Both the position numbers and the translations under genes were made by a program. Positions 41,670 to 52,943 of a DNA stretch of 64,000 nt are shown in pieces. Numbering within the stretch: the stretch's first letter is position 1; the number at the start of each line of letters is the position of its first letter. Source of the stretch: Agapetus fuscipes (lineage: Eukaryota; Arthropoda; Insecta; Trichoptera; Glossosomatidae); assembly GCA_951799405.1 (NCBI GenBank), contig OX637339.1, positions 17,484,001-17,548,000 of the forward strand. The letters run 5' to 3'. The notes under the pieces were generated by a model that ran no database searches, was not told the DNA's origin, and was given only the letters and a program-made list of their open reading frames with translations.

Positions 41670-42288
41670 CGAGTACGGTCGATAGCTCAGTCGGTAGAGT
41701 GCTTGCATTCCATGCCGAGAGCAAGGGTTAGAGTCTCACCGAGGGTGGCAGAAATGATTTCCCGTTTCGGGGTTTTTTCCAAAACCAAAATTAAAAAACC
41801 GGCTAGGTTTCATCAGTGTTCACAAAAAATGAGTACCAGTCACACAGGAGCTGAAAACTCCCTTATTTCAAGTGAAGTTAAAGTACAAAAGAATGTGATG
41901 AGATGGTTTGGGCATGTGGAAAGAATGAATGATGATAGACTGACAAAGTATGTATACAAAGAAAGTGTGAAAGGAAAAAGAGGGAAGGGACGACCGAGAA
42001 AAGTATGGAGTGATCAGATTGAGGAGATTGTGAAAGAATGGGATGTACAAAATGAGCGTAAAAGAAGAAAATGCATGAAAAAGGTGATGGATATGAAAGA
42101 ATTGAAATTTTCAGGATAGGAAAAAATGGATTCAGCTCTGCAGAGACTCTAGCCACCCCTAGCGGAATGGCGACAGAGATACAGTTACAGTTACAGTAAG
42201 TGGTTGGCGTAAGGCCGGCCCTCTTACTTGTAAAAAGATTCCAGTCGAGTTTGGTGAAATCGCGGCAAGGAGTTGAACTAAATGTGAT
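41670..42288 (+). repeat. SINE B, full length, split by a LINE insertion
   Basis: The head GTCGATAGCTCAGTCGGTAG starts near 41678. The body breaks at TTCAAGTGAAGT (about 41879) and resumes at AAGTGGTTGGCGTAAGGCCG (42197), so the LINE of 41880-42196 is the younger insertion. The repeated AAGT is a possible short target duplication. Confidence 0.75.
41880..42196 (+). pseudogene. RTE-like LINE, 5'-truncated C-terminal end
   Basis: The + frame reads VMRWFGHVERMNDDRLTKYV, then KGKRGKGRPRKVW and DQIEEIVKEWD. This is the conserved C-terminal block of RTE-type LINE proteins. The frame closes near 42119. The 3' end has the CCACCCCTAGCGGAATGGCG block and an ACAGTT tandem tail (42181-42196). The tail and the uninterrupted frame suggest a fairly recent insertion. 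Confidence 0.65.
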
Positions 42289-42500
42289 GAATGATTCGCT
42301 TTTGCCAATGCCACCCCAGTTTCAGAGAAAGGCGGCAGGACTTGCAAAGTTTACGTTTACCTGAGATCTATTTATGTTGTTTCAAGTACACATGCAGTGT
42401 GTGTAAGCGCTTACTTATGTACACGTGTCTGCCTGTCGGCGTGCATTAAATATAAGCCTTAAAGGTCGATATATCTTTGCAACTTAGATTATAGGTTAAA
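42289..42500 (+). repeat. Family C repeat, diverged subfamily, 5' end missing
   Basis: GCTTTTGCCAATGCCACCCC to TTTGCAACTTAGATTATAGG is present. Confidence 0.75.
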
Positions 42501-42775
42501 GAGTATATTTTTGCAATATCCTTCTATTCCTTGTTTATCAATTTGTTGAATCTCTTTTTTAATCCGCTAGATGGCGCTTTCCAATCTTAAATGAAAACAA
42601 ATGGAGCGCGAAATGTTCCGTTCCATGTTTAAATTTGAAATACTAATCGGATCGCGTCCGAAGATTTCCGGATTTACCCGATCCCTCTGTTTTTATGCCC
42701 TTCCTCAGGAGATAAGAATTAATTTTATACTATAGGTATAAAACTGTAGTATGTATATGAGATTCCGATATGAAA

Positions 42776-43050
42776 CAGGAAAAAGTGTCCAGCTAACAAA
42801 ATCTGCACATGTACATAAGCCCTTGAAACTATGACCGCCCTTTTCTGAAACAGGGATGACAGTGCAGATGGTCAGTCACATACCAACCTGTAAGTTAAGG
42901 TACATATATAATCAATTACATTTTATTTGAACAGAAAAGAACAATACACTGAAAATAATGTATAAATTTCAATTTAATTTTAAAAACCTTATCCGCCAGC
43001 ATTACAGATCAACGGACATTTTTGTCTGTTCTTGAATACTTCTTTTATGA
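42776..43050 (-). mobile_element. Family C fragment with LINE coding end
   Basis: The family C 5' half (42776-42905) is followed, in minus-strand upstream direction, by the spacer and a trace of the EVCKDRKK coding end at 42985-43050 (GCCAGCATTACAGATCAACG). Confidence 0.55.
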
Positions 43051-43264
43051 ACTATCGTATCTTCCAAATCTCTTGTCTTAAGCCTGGTAGTTTCAACGTT
43101 AGTATAGCAACCTTATACTGAATGAATAAGACGAACTTATGTAAATCGTGTGCATTATTTTTTTATTAGTGTAAAGTCATACTATGCTAACGTTGAAAAT
43201 ACAGGGCCTTAGTTTTATTACGTTTTTGTGGTAGAAAAGCATGCGGCTGGTGGAACTTATTTAT

Positions 43265-43460
43265 TTTCACAGGTTGGCAAGGGTAGTTAAGTGGTTAACG
43301 CTACGGACTCGTGAACGGAAGGTGCAAGTACACAAATAATCATTTCATTTTTCAAATATTATGGTCTTCGCCAAATTGAAGAATTCATCGTTCTTCAGCT
43401 TTCAAAATTGGCGCTGACTAGTGACAAACAAGCATGTAGAGGGCTCTTGAGGTGTACAAT
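43265..43460 (+). repeat. SINE A, diverged but with head and tail
   Basis: GGTAGTTAAGTGGTTAACGC, CGGACTCGTGAACGGAAGGT, AATTGGCGCTGACTAGTGAC and AGAGGGCTCTTGAGGTGT follow the family order. The B box has decayed. Confidence 0.55.
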
Positions 43461-43870
43461 TATTTATTTTCAATTATTCAATTTAAAAAAACCCAACATC
43501 AATCGCCACTTCCCTGCAGCCTCTGCGGCACCCTTCCAGGGTGACATAGACCCCCAAGACTTTCAAGAATTGGGGAGCCTCCCGCACAGGATTTCTTAAA
43601 AAAATGCACTTGGCCATTTTTTCTTGTACATCGCCGATTTGTCCTCGTATTTTAAATATGTAAAACAAGATCGTGGATGAACTGAAAAATGGAGTTAAAA
43701 GGTTTTATAGAATATTTATCAATGTATGTATGTACCTACAATTATTTTATTTGCATGTATTTTCTTCCATTACGAAAAGATCTGTTACGACGTATCTGAA
43801 GATTACTTTTCACACATATTAGCAAATTTTCAGTCTGTCAATTGACCAGGGGCGTGAATTCCATACAGGC
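43461..43870. other. No gene recognised
   Basis: It holds only the CCTCTGCGGCACCCTTCC block (43518-43575), shared with 26608-26664. Confidence 0.4.
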
Positions 43871-43874
43871 GCAT

Positions 43875-45009
43875 GGGGCTGTCCATATATTACGTCATTC
43901 GCATTAAGGATAGATAGAATTCGCATTAAGGAGATACTCTGGGCAGCCACATCGAGGCGTGACCACCTTCTGGTGAATAGAGTACCACTCTCCATAGGAG
44001 GTAAGCTAATCCAGCCTTCTGATTCGGTAAGACTTCTAGGAGTCTTACTGGATCGTAACCTGACACTGGATAGGCAAATAGATGCCACAATAGCTTCTTC
44101 TTTTTTTTCGCTTCGCCAAATAAAGGCAATAAGAAAATGTCTGCCGTCAGATGCGGTTAAGACCCTGGTGAGTGCGTTTGTGATGTCTCGGATTGACTAT
44201 TGCTCGACGCTTTATAGTGGTCAGCCGAAGAAACAGTTTAATCGCTTTCAATCTGTGTTGAATTCGGCAGCAAGACTCATATTCGGGATTCCCAAATTCG
44301 CTCACATCACCCCGCTGTTAAAAAAACTTCATTGGCTTCGTTTCCCGGAGAGGGTGGTCTTCCGTGTTTGTTTAATGGTATATAAAGCCATCAATGGCTT
44401 GGCCCCACCTTATCTGGCTGATATGATTTCACCTGTTGAAATGGGTGTTAGGAGGCAGGCACTCAGATCTGCGGGTGATGGAGTAGTCAATTTGGTTCAG
44501 CCGCGCCGTCAGATTCGTACAAACTTCGGAGACCGCGCTTTCCGTGTTGCGGGGCCGGTGGAGTGGAACAGACTGCCACCCGGAGTGAAGAACTCCAAAT
44601 CTGTGGGTGTATTTCGAGGAGCACTCAAGGCACACTTGTTTAGAAAGTCTTATCCATGATCGGAGAGGGCCCTTGAGGTGTGACACACACAAAAACGGCG
44701 CTCTCTTATCATGTGTAATTTAAAATAAATCAGCCTGTTATTATTATTATTATTAAGGGGGGGGGGAGTCTGATCTGCGGATGATGGCAAATGATGTTCG
44801 ATTACCAAAAGTGACGTCGTTCTTGTAAATACCAATTTCTACAAAATATACAAAATATTATGTAAGTAATATAACATTATTAATTATAAAGCTCATCCAT
44901 TTTTACAGCAAGAGGGGGGAGGTCATTAGATAATGACTATAGGATGATTGTAAGGGGTGGGGGGGTCGAATATCGGCCAAAATCGATGACGTAATTTATG
45001 GACGGCCCC
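43875..45009. mobile_element. DNA transposon with GGGGCCGTCC ends, copy 2
   Basis: The ends GGGGCTGTCCATATATTACG and (reversed) GGGGCCGTCCATAAATTACG are flanked by CAT duplications at 43872-43874 and 45010-45012. With the TAG duplication of copy 1 this fixes a 3 bp target. A LINE occupies 43926-44755. The outer parts match copy 1. Confidence 0.75.
43926..44755 (+). pseudogene. CR1/L2-type LINE, 5'-truncated, with 3' UTR
   Basis: The frame at 43973-44659 (228 codons) holds the C-terminal part of a CR1/L2-type reverse transcriptase: LLGVLLDRNLTLDRQIDATI, SRIDYCSTLYSG, QSVLNSAARLI, LHWLRFPERVVFRVCLMVYK, NGLAPPYLADM and DRAFRVAGPVEWNRLPPGV. It ends at the TGA before a 95-base 3' UTR with the GGGCCCTTGAGGTGTGACAC block, ending AAATAAATCAGCCTG and a TTA microsatellite. 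The reverse transcriptase palm is missing. The frame is intact and shows no decay. It is inserted in DNA transposon copy 2. Confidence 0.8.
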
Positions 45010-45102
45010 CATGTAGATCAAAAAGGTAGCTAAATATTGATAAAATGAGTATTTAACCTTGAAGTTCAGATTTGAAGTTTAAATTTTTAGTGCAATTTGA
45101 GT

Positions 45103-45575
45103 TATTATTAATAATAATAATAGTAATATCAGGCTAATTTATTTTAAATTACAAATGATAAGAGAGCGCCGTTTTTATGTGTGTCACACCTCAAGCGCCC
45201 TCTTCGATCATGGATAAGACTTTCTAAAAAGTTGTGTCTTGAGTGCTCCGCAAAATACATCCACAGATTTGGAGGTCTTCACTTCGGGTGGCAGTCTGTT
45301 CCACTCCACCGGACCCGCAACACGGAAAGCGCGGTTTTCGAAATTTGTACGAATCTGACGGCGTTGCTGAACCAAATTGACTAATCCATCGCCCGCGGAT
45401 CTGAGTGTCTGCCTCCTTATACCCATCTCAACAGGCAACATCATGCCAGTCAAATAAGGTGGAGCCAAGCCATTGATGGCTTTATATACCATCACACAAA
45501 CACGGTAGACCACCCTCTCCGGGAAACGAAGCCAATGTAGTGTTTTAACAGCGGAGTGATGTGAATTTGGGTATC
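45103..45575 (-). pseudogene. CR1/L2-type LINE, 5'-truncated, second copy
   Basis: It is the same family as 43926. The minus frame reads VYRVCVMVYKAINGLAPPYL, LRSAGDGLVNLVQQRRQIR and NRAFRVAGPVEWNRLPPEV to the stop at 45208. The 3' UTR and an ATT tail reach 45103. Confidence 0.75.
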
Positions 45576-45599
45576 CCGATTATAAGTTTTGCTTGCTAG

Positions 45600-45975
45600 G
45601 TCTTGTTAGCACATACATTAATCTCATATGTGTTCTTTTCAAGAAAAAGGGCAAAATAATTATTAGAAAATGTATTTGCCTCTACTTGGCACGGCACCCC
45701 CATATGTCTCGCTGAGCTATGTTCTGTCGATAAGCCTTCAAAACGACCCCTACGCTCTGCCCTCACTGCTGTCAACAAGGTCATAGTGCCCAAAAGAGCG
45801 AACACATCAAATTTTGCAGACAGGAGCTTTGCGGTGGCCGGGCCGGTTGCCTGGAACAATTTGCCCGTCGGTGTTCGCGCGAACCAGCCTACCACCACCT
45901 TCAGAGAGGGACTGAAGACACTGCTTTCTTCCAGAAGCCATGGCGCCCTTGAGATGGTCCTGGACCATTAAATGG
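45600..45975 (+). pseudogene. LINE C-terminal remnant of another CR1/L2-like family
   Basis: The frame at 45786-45971 reads TSNFADRSFAVAGPVAWNNL, PVGVRANQPTTTFREGLKTL. The same motif appears in 43926 and 11690 with different flanks. The upstream part is in other frames. Confidence 0.55.
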
Positions 45976-46114
45976 CGGTACAGGAAAGAAATCATCTATC
46001 AGAATCAATCATCAGAAATCAACCATCACCTGAGACAATGGTTCAACAAAATCGCGGAGTCCCTGTTTCGAGCCGCAGCGTCTAAGATGGCCGTGATGAT
46101 CGCCGATCTTCGAT

Positions 46115-46408
46115 CGAAGTGCTGAGTAAGCTTTGCCGGTATTTATTTTAGGTTTGAAATAAACACCGAAACGGGAAATCATTTCTGACACCCTCGGTGG
46201 GGATCGAACCCGCAAGCTCTCAGCATGGAATGCAAGCATTCTACAAACTGAGCTATCGACTGGACTTTTCACGACCTTGGACATCGCTACCAAGCGGCAA
46301 TTCTCAAGCAAGACCCAGTTGCTGTAAGACTGAATGGACCTTTGGTGACCGGTCTTTGATAAAGTTAAATGATGAAATTTTTAACCCAGTGCATATTTGA
46401 AACTATGA
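46115..46408 (-). repeat. Chimeric SINE A+B, copy 3
   Basis: On the minus strand an A body (46408-46270) runs into a full SINE B head at GTCGTGAAAAGTCCAGTCGA. B keeps the GGGTTCGATCCCCACCGAGG region deleted in copies 1 and 2. It is cut at its far end near 46115. Confidence 0.65.
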
Positions 46409-46443
46409 ATTTCCTGACTGTTTAATGTGTTGAACGAAATGAA

Positions 46444-46692
46444 ATTCCTTGACTTATAGGTTGGTATGAGGCTGACATCCCATACTGTAAAAAATGGTTC
46501 ACTTTACCAACGTCACCCCTGTTTCAGGGAAGGTCGGCAAGAGTTGCTGGGCTTATGTTCATTTAAAGTTTGGATTTTATTTGTAAGTTCCTACACATTC
46601 AGCATTTGTAAGCTCGAACTACACGTGTTTGTTTGTGGACATGCATTTGAGAGCCTTAAATGTTAATAATATCCCTGCAACTTAGATTATAG
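46444..46692 (+). repeat. Family C repeat, full length
   Basis: CCTTGACTTATAGGTTGG to CCTGCAACTTAGATTATAG. Confidence 0.85.
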
Positions 46693-46698
46693 ATACAT

Positions 46699-46952
46699 TA
46701 TAGGTTGGTATGCGGCTGACCACCCATACTGTAAAAAATGGTTCACTTTGCCAATGTCACCCCTGTTTCAGGGAAGGACGGCAAGAGTTGCAGAGCTTAT
46801 GTTCATTTGAGATTGGATTTTTATATTGTAGGTCCACATGCGGTATGTGTTAGCGCGAAATTATACATGTCTGCTTGTGGGAATGCATTTAATATAAATC
46901 TTAAATGATATATATCTTTGCAGCTTAGATTAGATTAGATTAGATTAGATGG
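46699..46952 (+). repeat. Family C repeat, full length, direct neighbour of the previous copy
   Basis: It starts TATAGGTTGGTATGCGG directly after the tail of the copy before, suggesting insertion into that tail. It ends in four GATTA units. Confidence 0.85.
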
Positions 46953-46967
46953 CATAATTTTATACTA

Positions 46968-47018
46968 CGCAACCTTCCATTACAAGTGTTACCACTGGAC
47001 TACGGACCGGTCAAAGGT
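46968..47018 (-). repeat. SINE A head fragment
   Basis: Reversed GACCGGTCCGTAGTCCAGTG and GGAAGGTTG are present; the B box is lost. Confidence 0.55.
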
Positions 47019-47639
47019 TCACGTCATGGCACATCAAAGGTAAACGACGCTTGGGTAACAGCTACAGGGCCGAGATGTTTGTGTGCATATAAGTACAAAC
47101 ATCGAGTTGGTGTGATAACCAGGAGGGGCAACTCGGCGTACATTTTTATTTTAATATCTAGAACAAACACCGCGTACGACTACCACCTCAAGACTACACG
47201 GTGACCTGAAGCTTCCTGACGTTTCAGATTGACAAAAAAAAAAAAAGTTAAGAAGAATCCAATGCACATAAGCTATTATTTTGTGTAGCCAGAAATATGT
47301 TTAAAAATTGCCAATCAATAATTCAGCAATTTGGAGTTGCAAGGTTTAAGTATATTATTGTTTTTCTAATCTTTGATCTAAGTTGCAAAGATATCGCACG
47401 CTTAATAATAAAGAGAAATAACTCGAAAATTGGGAAAATCGAGATTTTGTAATAAAACGCAAGAACAATGCGAGAAGAATAGGTAGAATGCGACAGCCGT
47501 TCAATTTGGACGAATATGACCGAGATAAAACATCGGCCGCCTTTTTCATCCCATACAAGTTGTACTGATTGTCTGAATTACAAACGTGATTTCCCAACAT
47601 TGTTGTGTTTGAGTTATTGCTCTTTATTATTAAACGTGC

Positions 47640-47862
47640 GATATATTTACATTCAAAACTCATATCAAATGCATGCCCACAAACAGACACATGTAAGTTG
47701 GCGCTTACCAATGCTGTTTGTGTACCTACTTACAAATTCAAATCCAAACCTCAAGTGAACATAAGCCCTGCACCTTTTTCCGACCTTTCCTGAAATAAGG
47801 GTGACATTGGTGTGGTGAACTTTTTTTATTATAGTATAGGTGGTCAGCCTTATACGCAAAAA
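47640..47862 (-). repeat. Family C repeat, near full length
   Basis: CATTCAAAACTCATATCAAA to GGTGGTCAGCCTTATACG; a separate tail piece lies at 47368-47395. Confidence 0.7.
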
Positions 47863-48185
47863 ACGCCAACTCGATTGCCAGCTACGTGTCCTTTCAACCA
47901 TAGCTCGATATTTAGCTTGTGTAAGTGAATATGATGTACATTCTGCTGATGTGCCGTCGAACTAAAAGAAGGGGCGTGCATTTCAAAGAGACTAAAAAAA
48001 GAGTCAAATAATTCTTATATGTACGTACTCGCGAAAAAAACAAAATGAGAAAACAAAGCATGGAGTGCTACCGCTCAAAATAACAATCGTAAGTTTGCAA
48101 TGGCACCATAAGATTATTTTTTTCATTAAAAAAATATATAATACATAATATTATGTTGAGTTAAATAGTTTTGAATCTCCCTGTG
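47863..48185. other. No feature recognised
   Basis: AT-rich, with no coding signal. Confidence 0.4.
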
Positions 48186-48395
48186 CGTCGGCAATCATTT
48201 TTCAGTCGCACTTGTTCCACGCTCCTTCGGAAAGCTCCCGCAGCGCTCGGGAGGCTTCGTGAGCGCTCGGCGAGCTTCGTGCGCGCTCAGCACACTGGCT
48301 GCGGCCGGCCGGCGCGCGCGAACACGCTCGGCCAACGTCGGAGACGCTCGGAGATGGTCGGGACGCGAGCCGAGCACGCTAGTGGGGGTGGGATG
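48186..48395. other. GC-rich island with GCGCTCGG repeats
   Basis: Over about 190 bases the sequence is strongly G+C rich, with recurring CGCTCGG and GAGCTTCGTG-type motifs. This contrasts with the AT-rich surroundings. It could be a short repeat or an exotic fragment; no protein family is recognisable. Confidence 0.45.
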
Positions 48396-48464
48396 GGAAT
48401 ATAAGTCGGCTAAGATGGCTCCTCATTAATTGTTTAAAAAATATAACAAATATTTTTTTCTATG

Positions 48465-48735
48465 GTTCGAACATCTTGAAAGAATGGATGATTAAAGACT
48501 AACGAAAAAAGTGTACATAGGAAATGTCAGAGGAAAGCGTGGAAGGGGAAGACTAAGGCAGGAATGAATGGATCAAATACGTGAGATTGCGAAAGAATGA
48601 AGCCTGCAGATTGAGAATAAGAGATGAGCATCTATGAGGAAAGTTATGTTGATGAGATGAAAGAGATATGCAAGGACATGAAAAAGTAGAAACGCATCTG
48701 CGGAGGTACCAGCCACCCTGAGTGGAGCGGCGGCA
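48465..48735 (+). pseudogene. RTE-like LINE C-terminal remnant, decayed
   Basis: CATCTTGAAAGAATGGATGA, GGAAAGCGTGGAAGGGGAAG and GTACCAGCCACCCTGAGTGG line up with 41905-42165 with many stops. Confidence 0.5.
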
Positions 48736-48772
48736 GGATACCGTACAGTACCGGTCGGGTTGCTAGTGAAAT

Positions 48773-49026
48773 CGCTGCCTTAGTTCTTGTTTATCGTATA
48801 CGCCATTGAGAAAATTTTACATGAGCAATGTTTGCATGTGTACTTGACCGATGTGTCTTATGAAAACAAGAAATTGATTTAAAAATATATAAAAGAACTC
48901 TCACATTATCGAGTTTTACGGTTTTTCTTAGCTCAGATTGTGTAGAATTTGATTCATAAGACAACTGCATGAAAAAGTCATATTTGACAAGATTGGCGTA
49001 AACGATAAACAAGAACTGGGGGAACG
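48773..49026. mobile_element. 254-bp MITE starting CGCT, copy 2
   Basis: The same length as copy 1 but inverted. The ends CGCTGCCTTAGTTCTTGTTT and (reversed) CGTTCCCCCAGTTCTTGTTT are flanked by AAAT (48769-48772 and 49027-49030), confirming a 4 bp target duplication. Confidence 0.75.
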
Positions 49027-49215
49027 AAATGGCAGTCCCATAGAAGACTGACGTTTGCTCGTCCAAATAAATAGTTCCAAATTCAAAATTGTCGACGAGT
49101 TTATAATGATTTTTGGAAAATAGAAAATAGTGTTTAGCGTTTGTTAGATTATGTAGGTATGTGATTTCTATGTACTGCAATTAAAATATCTATTGAATGA
49201 AAAAAAAATGTATTA

Positions 49216-49468
49216 TAATCTATAATCTATAATCTAAGTTGCAAGGATATATTCATTCAAAGCTCTCAGATGTATGCCCACAAACAAACACGTGTAGTTC
49301 GCGCTTACAAATGCTGATTGTGTACTTACAAATAAAATCCAAACCTCAAATGAACATAAGCCCTGCAACTTTTGCCGACATTCCCTGAAACAGGGGGGAC
49401 ATTGGCAAAATGAACCATTTTTTACAGTATGGGTGGTCAGCCTCATACCAACCTATAAGTCAAGGAAT
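49216..49468 (-). repeat. Family C repeat, full length
   Basis: TATAATCTATAATCTAAGTT tail to ACCTATAAGTCAAGGAAT; sister of 27092. Confidence 0.85.
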
Positions 49469-51129
49469 TACATTTATTTACTTTGCAGCAGCTTCTCAAT
49501 TTTTTCAAAAATAAAAAATACATGTGAAATTCAAATAATTGTTATAATCTTCTCGGTTCTTTATAAAAAAACCACAAGTAAAAATCATACAAATACAATT
49601 CATGGTTTTCCTACCTTATAGAAGTTTTGTTGCAAGGGGTCAGTCGCCATTACAAGAACTTGAATTTTGAAATGTCAAATGCACAAAATTTATTCAAAAT
49701 CACATATACACCCTTAAAATTTCAAACCATTTACACCTATGTTCGTAAACAAGGCTCACAAGAAATTAAAGAACTTTTACACAAAACAAATATATTTTTT
49801 AACTATTTTGGTTCGCACCTTGTGACGGACATTGCAGCATCCGTTCGTGTCTGCTCGGGTTTTGTCGGGAGTACTCGGATCCAGTTCGCTTCTGTGCTAT
49901 CCTGGATCAGGGCTGGCACAAAAACACAGCCTTCGAAAAATTATACAACCTTTGACATTTACCATTCTAGCTGGAATCCAACTTGGAATGCTTAAAGGTC
50001 AGGATATTTTCTCTTTTTATTTATTTATATCACCTATTAAAAATTCAAACAAAACCCTCCATTTTTTTTTTCAATTTAAAGTAAGTTTACTACTGTTTCT
50101 AAAGCTCCAATTTTGGAAAATGTACAAACCTTTTGAATGAATTGTGATTGAAAGAAAACTCATTAATATTTTCTTTAAAACCACATCAAGCTTTGTATAT
50201 AAAAACACCATATTTTTTTTAGAAATTTTCCTAAAAAATATTTTCTTAAAAAAAAATTACATCATTCATAAACTTGCCTATATTTTTCTTTCTAGCGATT
50301 ATTTTTTTTATTTTTTTGAAGTGTAATATCAACCCAAATTGAAGTATTTAATTTATGTGTTTTCTTGATGAAAATTGTGTGAATAAATTTATGTTGATTC
50401 CTGCTTCATAGTTTTCGTTCGCCTTTTCGTTGCTTCAATTAAATCCTGATAACAAATCAATCATTAGGTAAAAGGATCAGATTATGTCAACCCTACTTGC
50501 TGGTCCGGGCGGTCTCGTGTCTCGCTCTCTCTTTCACAGTGTAGGCAGGGAGTGAGAGAGACGGCATGAGACAAAAATCGAAGCTGCCTTGTTATAGACC
50601 TAAGCTACTCTCGATACGGGTGTTGCCATATGAGTTTAAAATTGAAAAGTTTTTTTTGAAAGCTTTTCAATGTAAAACAAAAAATATTTTTGTCAGTATC
50701 GTTAAAAGTCATTTATACGATACAGTACAATATTAAGAATAGTTTTCGGCATTTTTGCAGAAAAAAAACAGAAAAATTGATTTTGTAAATATCACAAGCT
50801 TTAAGTAAAGACAGATTATTATTATATAACATCAGATTTCTTTTACAGGAAACAATTTTTTCATGCAAAAATTGGATTTTTTAGAAGTTTGCATGAAATC
50901 AAGGAACACAGGCATTAAAATAACATTCATTTTCACTTACAAGAATAAGTTACATATCGACGATATTTAAAAATATTTTTCTACATTTATAAATTTGTAG
51001 CTCTAGATTATTGTTTTAGAATAAATTAATTATGAAATAAAAAAAAGAAGAAAAAAAGGTAAATATTATTGTAAAATGGACACAAAAGGACGAAGTTTTG
51101 AATTCCTAACATTTTTCCTACTATTACTT
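49469..51129. other. Long AT-rich stretch without recognised genes
   Basis: ORFs up to 122 codons at 49627-50140 overlap each other and resemble no family. A block at 50500-50580 has pyrimidine/purine runs (CTCGCTCTCTCTTTC, GAGTGAGAGAGAC). Confidence 0.45.
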
Positions 51130-51318
51130 TTATGTTCCTAATCTAAATCTTAATCTATATCTAAGCTCATTTGAGATTCATATTAAATGCATTCCCACAA
51201 GCAGACCCGCATAATTTCGCGCTCACACATGTCGCATGTGGACCTACGATATAAAAAACCGAATCTCAAATGAACAAAAGCCCTGCAACTCTTGCCGACC
51301 TTCCCTTAAACAGGGGAA
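51130..51318 (-). repeat. Family C repeat, 5' end missing
   Basis: TAATCTAAATCTTAATCTAT tail to TTCCCTTAAACAGGGGAA. Confidence 0.75.
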
Positions 51319-51351
51319 TATGAAATGCTAGTTTGAGTATTAGACGTTATC

Positions 51352-51785
51352 TAATCTAATCTAATCTAATCTAAGTTGCAAGGATATGTTACATTGGAGA
51401 TTCACATTACATGCATTCTCACAACCAGACACGTACAAGTTCGCGCTTGCACATGCCTCATGTGAACCTACAACATAAAAACCAAATCTCAAATGGGCAT
51501 ACACCCTGCAACTCTTGCCGTCCTTCCCTGAGACAGGGGTGACATTGGCAAAGTGAACCATTTTTACAGCATGGGTGGTCAGCCGCATACCAACCTATAA
51601 GTCAAGGAACACACACACACGACAAATTACATTTTATACATCACTAAATAATAATATCCAAATACAAAATATCCATTTACAAACAAAAACAAATTCCAAT
51701 TTAATAAACCCTAGCCGCCAACATTACAGATCAACCGCCATTTCTTTCTGTCCTTACATACTTCTTTCATTTCCTCCTTATGAAA
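51352..51785 (-). mobile_element. Family C with spacer and LINE coding end, minus strand
   Basis: Family C is 51352-51609 with a TAATCTAATCTAATCTAATC-type tail. The spacer is 51610-51710. The reversed coding end GCCGCCAACATTACAGATC...TTCTTTCATTTCCTCC lies at 51715-51785. Confidence 0.7.
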
Positions 51786-51786
51786 A

Positions 51787-52715
51787 ATAATTAACTACTA
51801 AAATGGAAAATATAATAAATATTCCGATGTGGCCGCACCGCGAAATCAACCCCCCTCTTTAGTCTTGGGATAGCTCTCGCGCCGCGAGGTCGTCGCGCTT
51901 TTTCTCCGTGATCTCAAAAATATCGCGATCGCAGCCTTCACATTCTGAAAAATACGAAAAAAAATATAAATCCTCAAAAAACAAACGATTTCATTCATAA
52001 ACACAGTGTTTTGATTCACAAATAGTGGTTTTATTTTATAATTTGTGTTATTTTCGTGTAAAATTCTACTTGTTTACAAATTGTCGCCGGATTTTCTATG
52101 GCCGGTTTTCTACCCGTGTGATTCTGAGTGAAGTAACGCATTTTTTCTCGTGTGAAGCCTTAAAAAATGACAAAATACACACGCAACGGGATGCCCTCGA
52201 AGATTGGATTTCCAAAATAACATGAAAATAAGATTTTTCACAGTGTGTGTGCGTTTTTTCGTAACCTGTGTGAAAAAAATGGTGGTAGATGAATTTGTGT
52301 GAGTGTGATCCGTCAATTTCGAAAACTGTCAATGGATATTTTGGCTCGGAAATAATTACAAATAAACAGTTTAAGATTGATTGGTGTCCTAATCAAACAA
52401 GAAACGAAAATGTATTAAAACAATTTGAACAAAGTTAAACAAAAAACGCGTTTGATTAAATTTAAAACTTACCCACTCGTGACAACAATAAATACTAAGT
52501 TTACTTTTTGATTGAAACTTTACAGTTTTGTTTTTTAATTTAGTGTTTATGAATGTGATTTTTTAAACAATCAATAAAGTGAGTACCAAACTACACAAAA
52601 AAATTAAAATATAAATTTATTCTTCATAGTAAGTACAAAATGCGTTTTAGCTTGACAATATTTTTTTTTAATTTTCCTTATTTTTATTTAATTATTTATT
52701 ATTAAATTACTTGTA
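51787..52715. other. No repeat recognised; weak upstream-exon candidate
   Basis: The stretch holds a GC-richer patch (51830-51950) and, at 52573-52582, AATAAA|GTGAGTACC, which could be a donor of a non-coding first exon. No ORF or promoter motif supports this firmly. Confidence 0.25.
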
Positions 52716-52943
52716 GGTCAGGTATGAGGCTGACTCCCCATGCTCTAAAAACTTGGTTCACTTTTTGCCAATGCCAACCCGGTTTTAGGGAAATGCGGCA
52801 GGAGCTGCAAAGTTTATGTTCGTTTGAGGTCTGGTTTATTTTGCATGTACACATACAGCATGTGTAACGTGTACCTGATTGTGGGCATGCATTAATTATG
52901 ATCCTCAAATGTCAATGTACCTTTGCAACTTGCGATTCTAGAT
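52716..52943 (+). repeat. Family C repeat, diverged subfamily
   Basis: GGTCAGGTATGAGGCTGACT to TTTGCAACTTGCGATTC, with the GCGGCAGGAGCTGCAA variant. Confidence 0.75.

Noticed and set aside
48171..48404. Basic proteins encoded in the GC-rich island
   Set aside because: Arg- and Ala-rich ORFs on both strands are expected from the composition; there is no domain or splice context.
49627..50140. Overlapping ORFs of 102-122 codons
   Set aside because: No homologous pattern, no exon borders and AT-driven composition.
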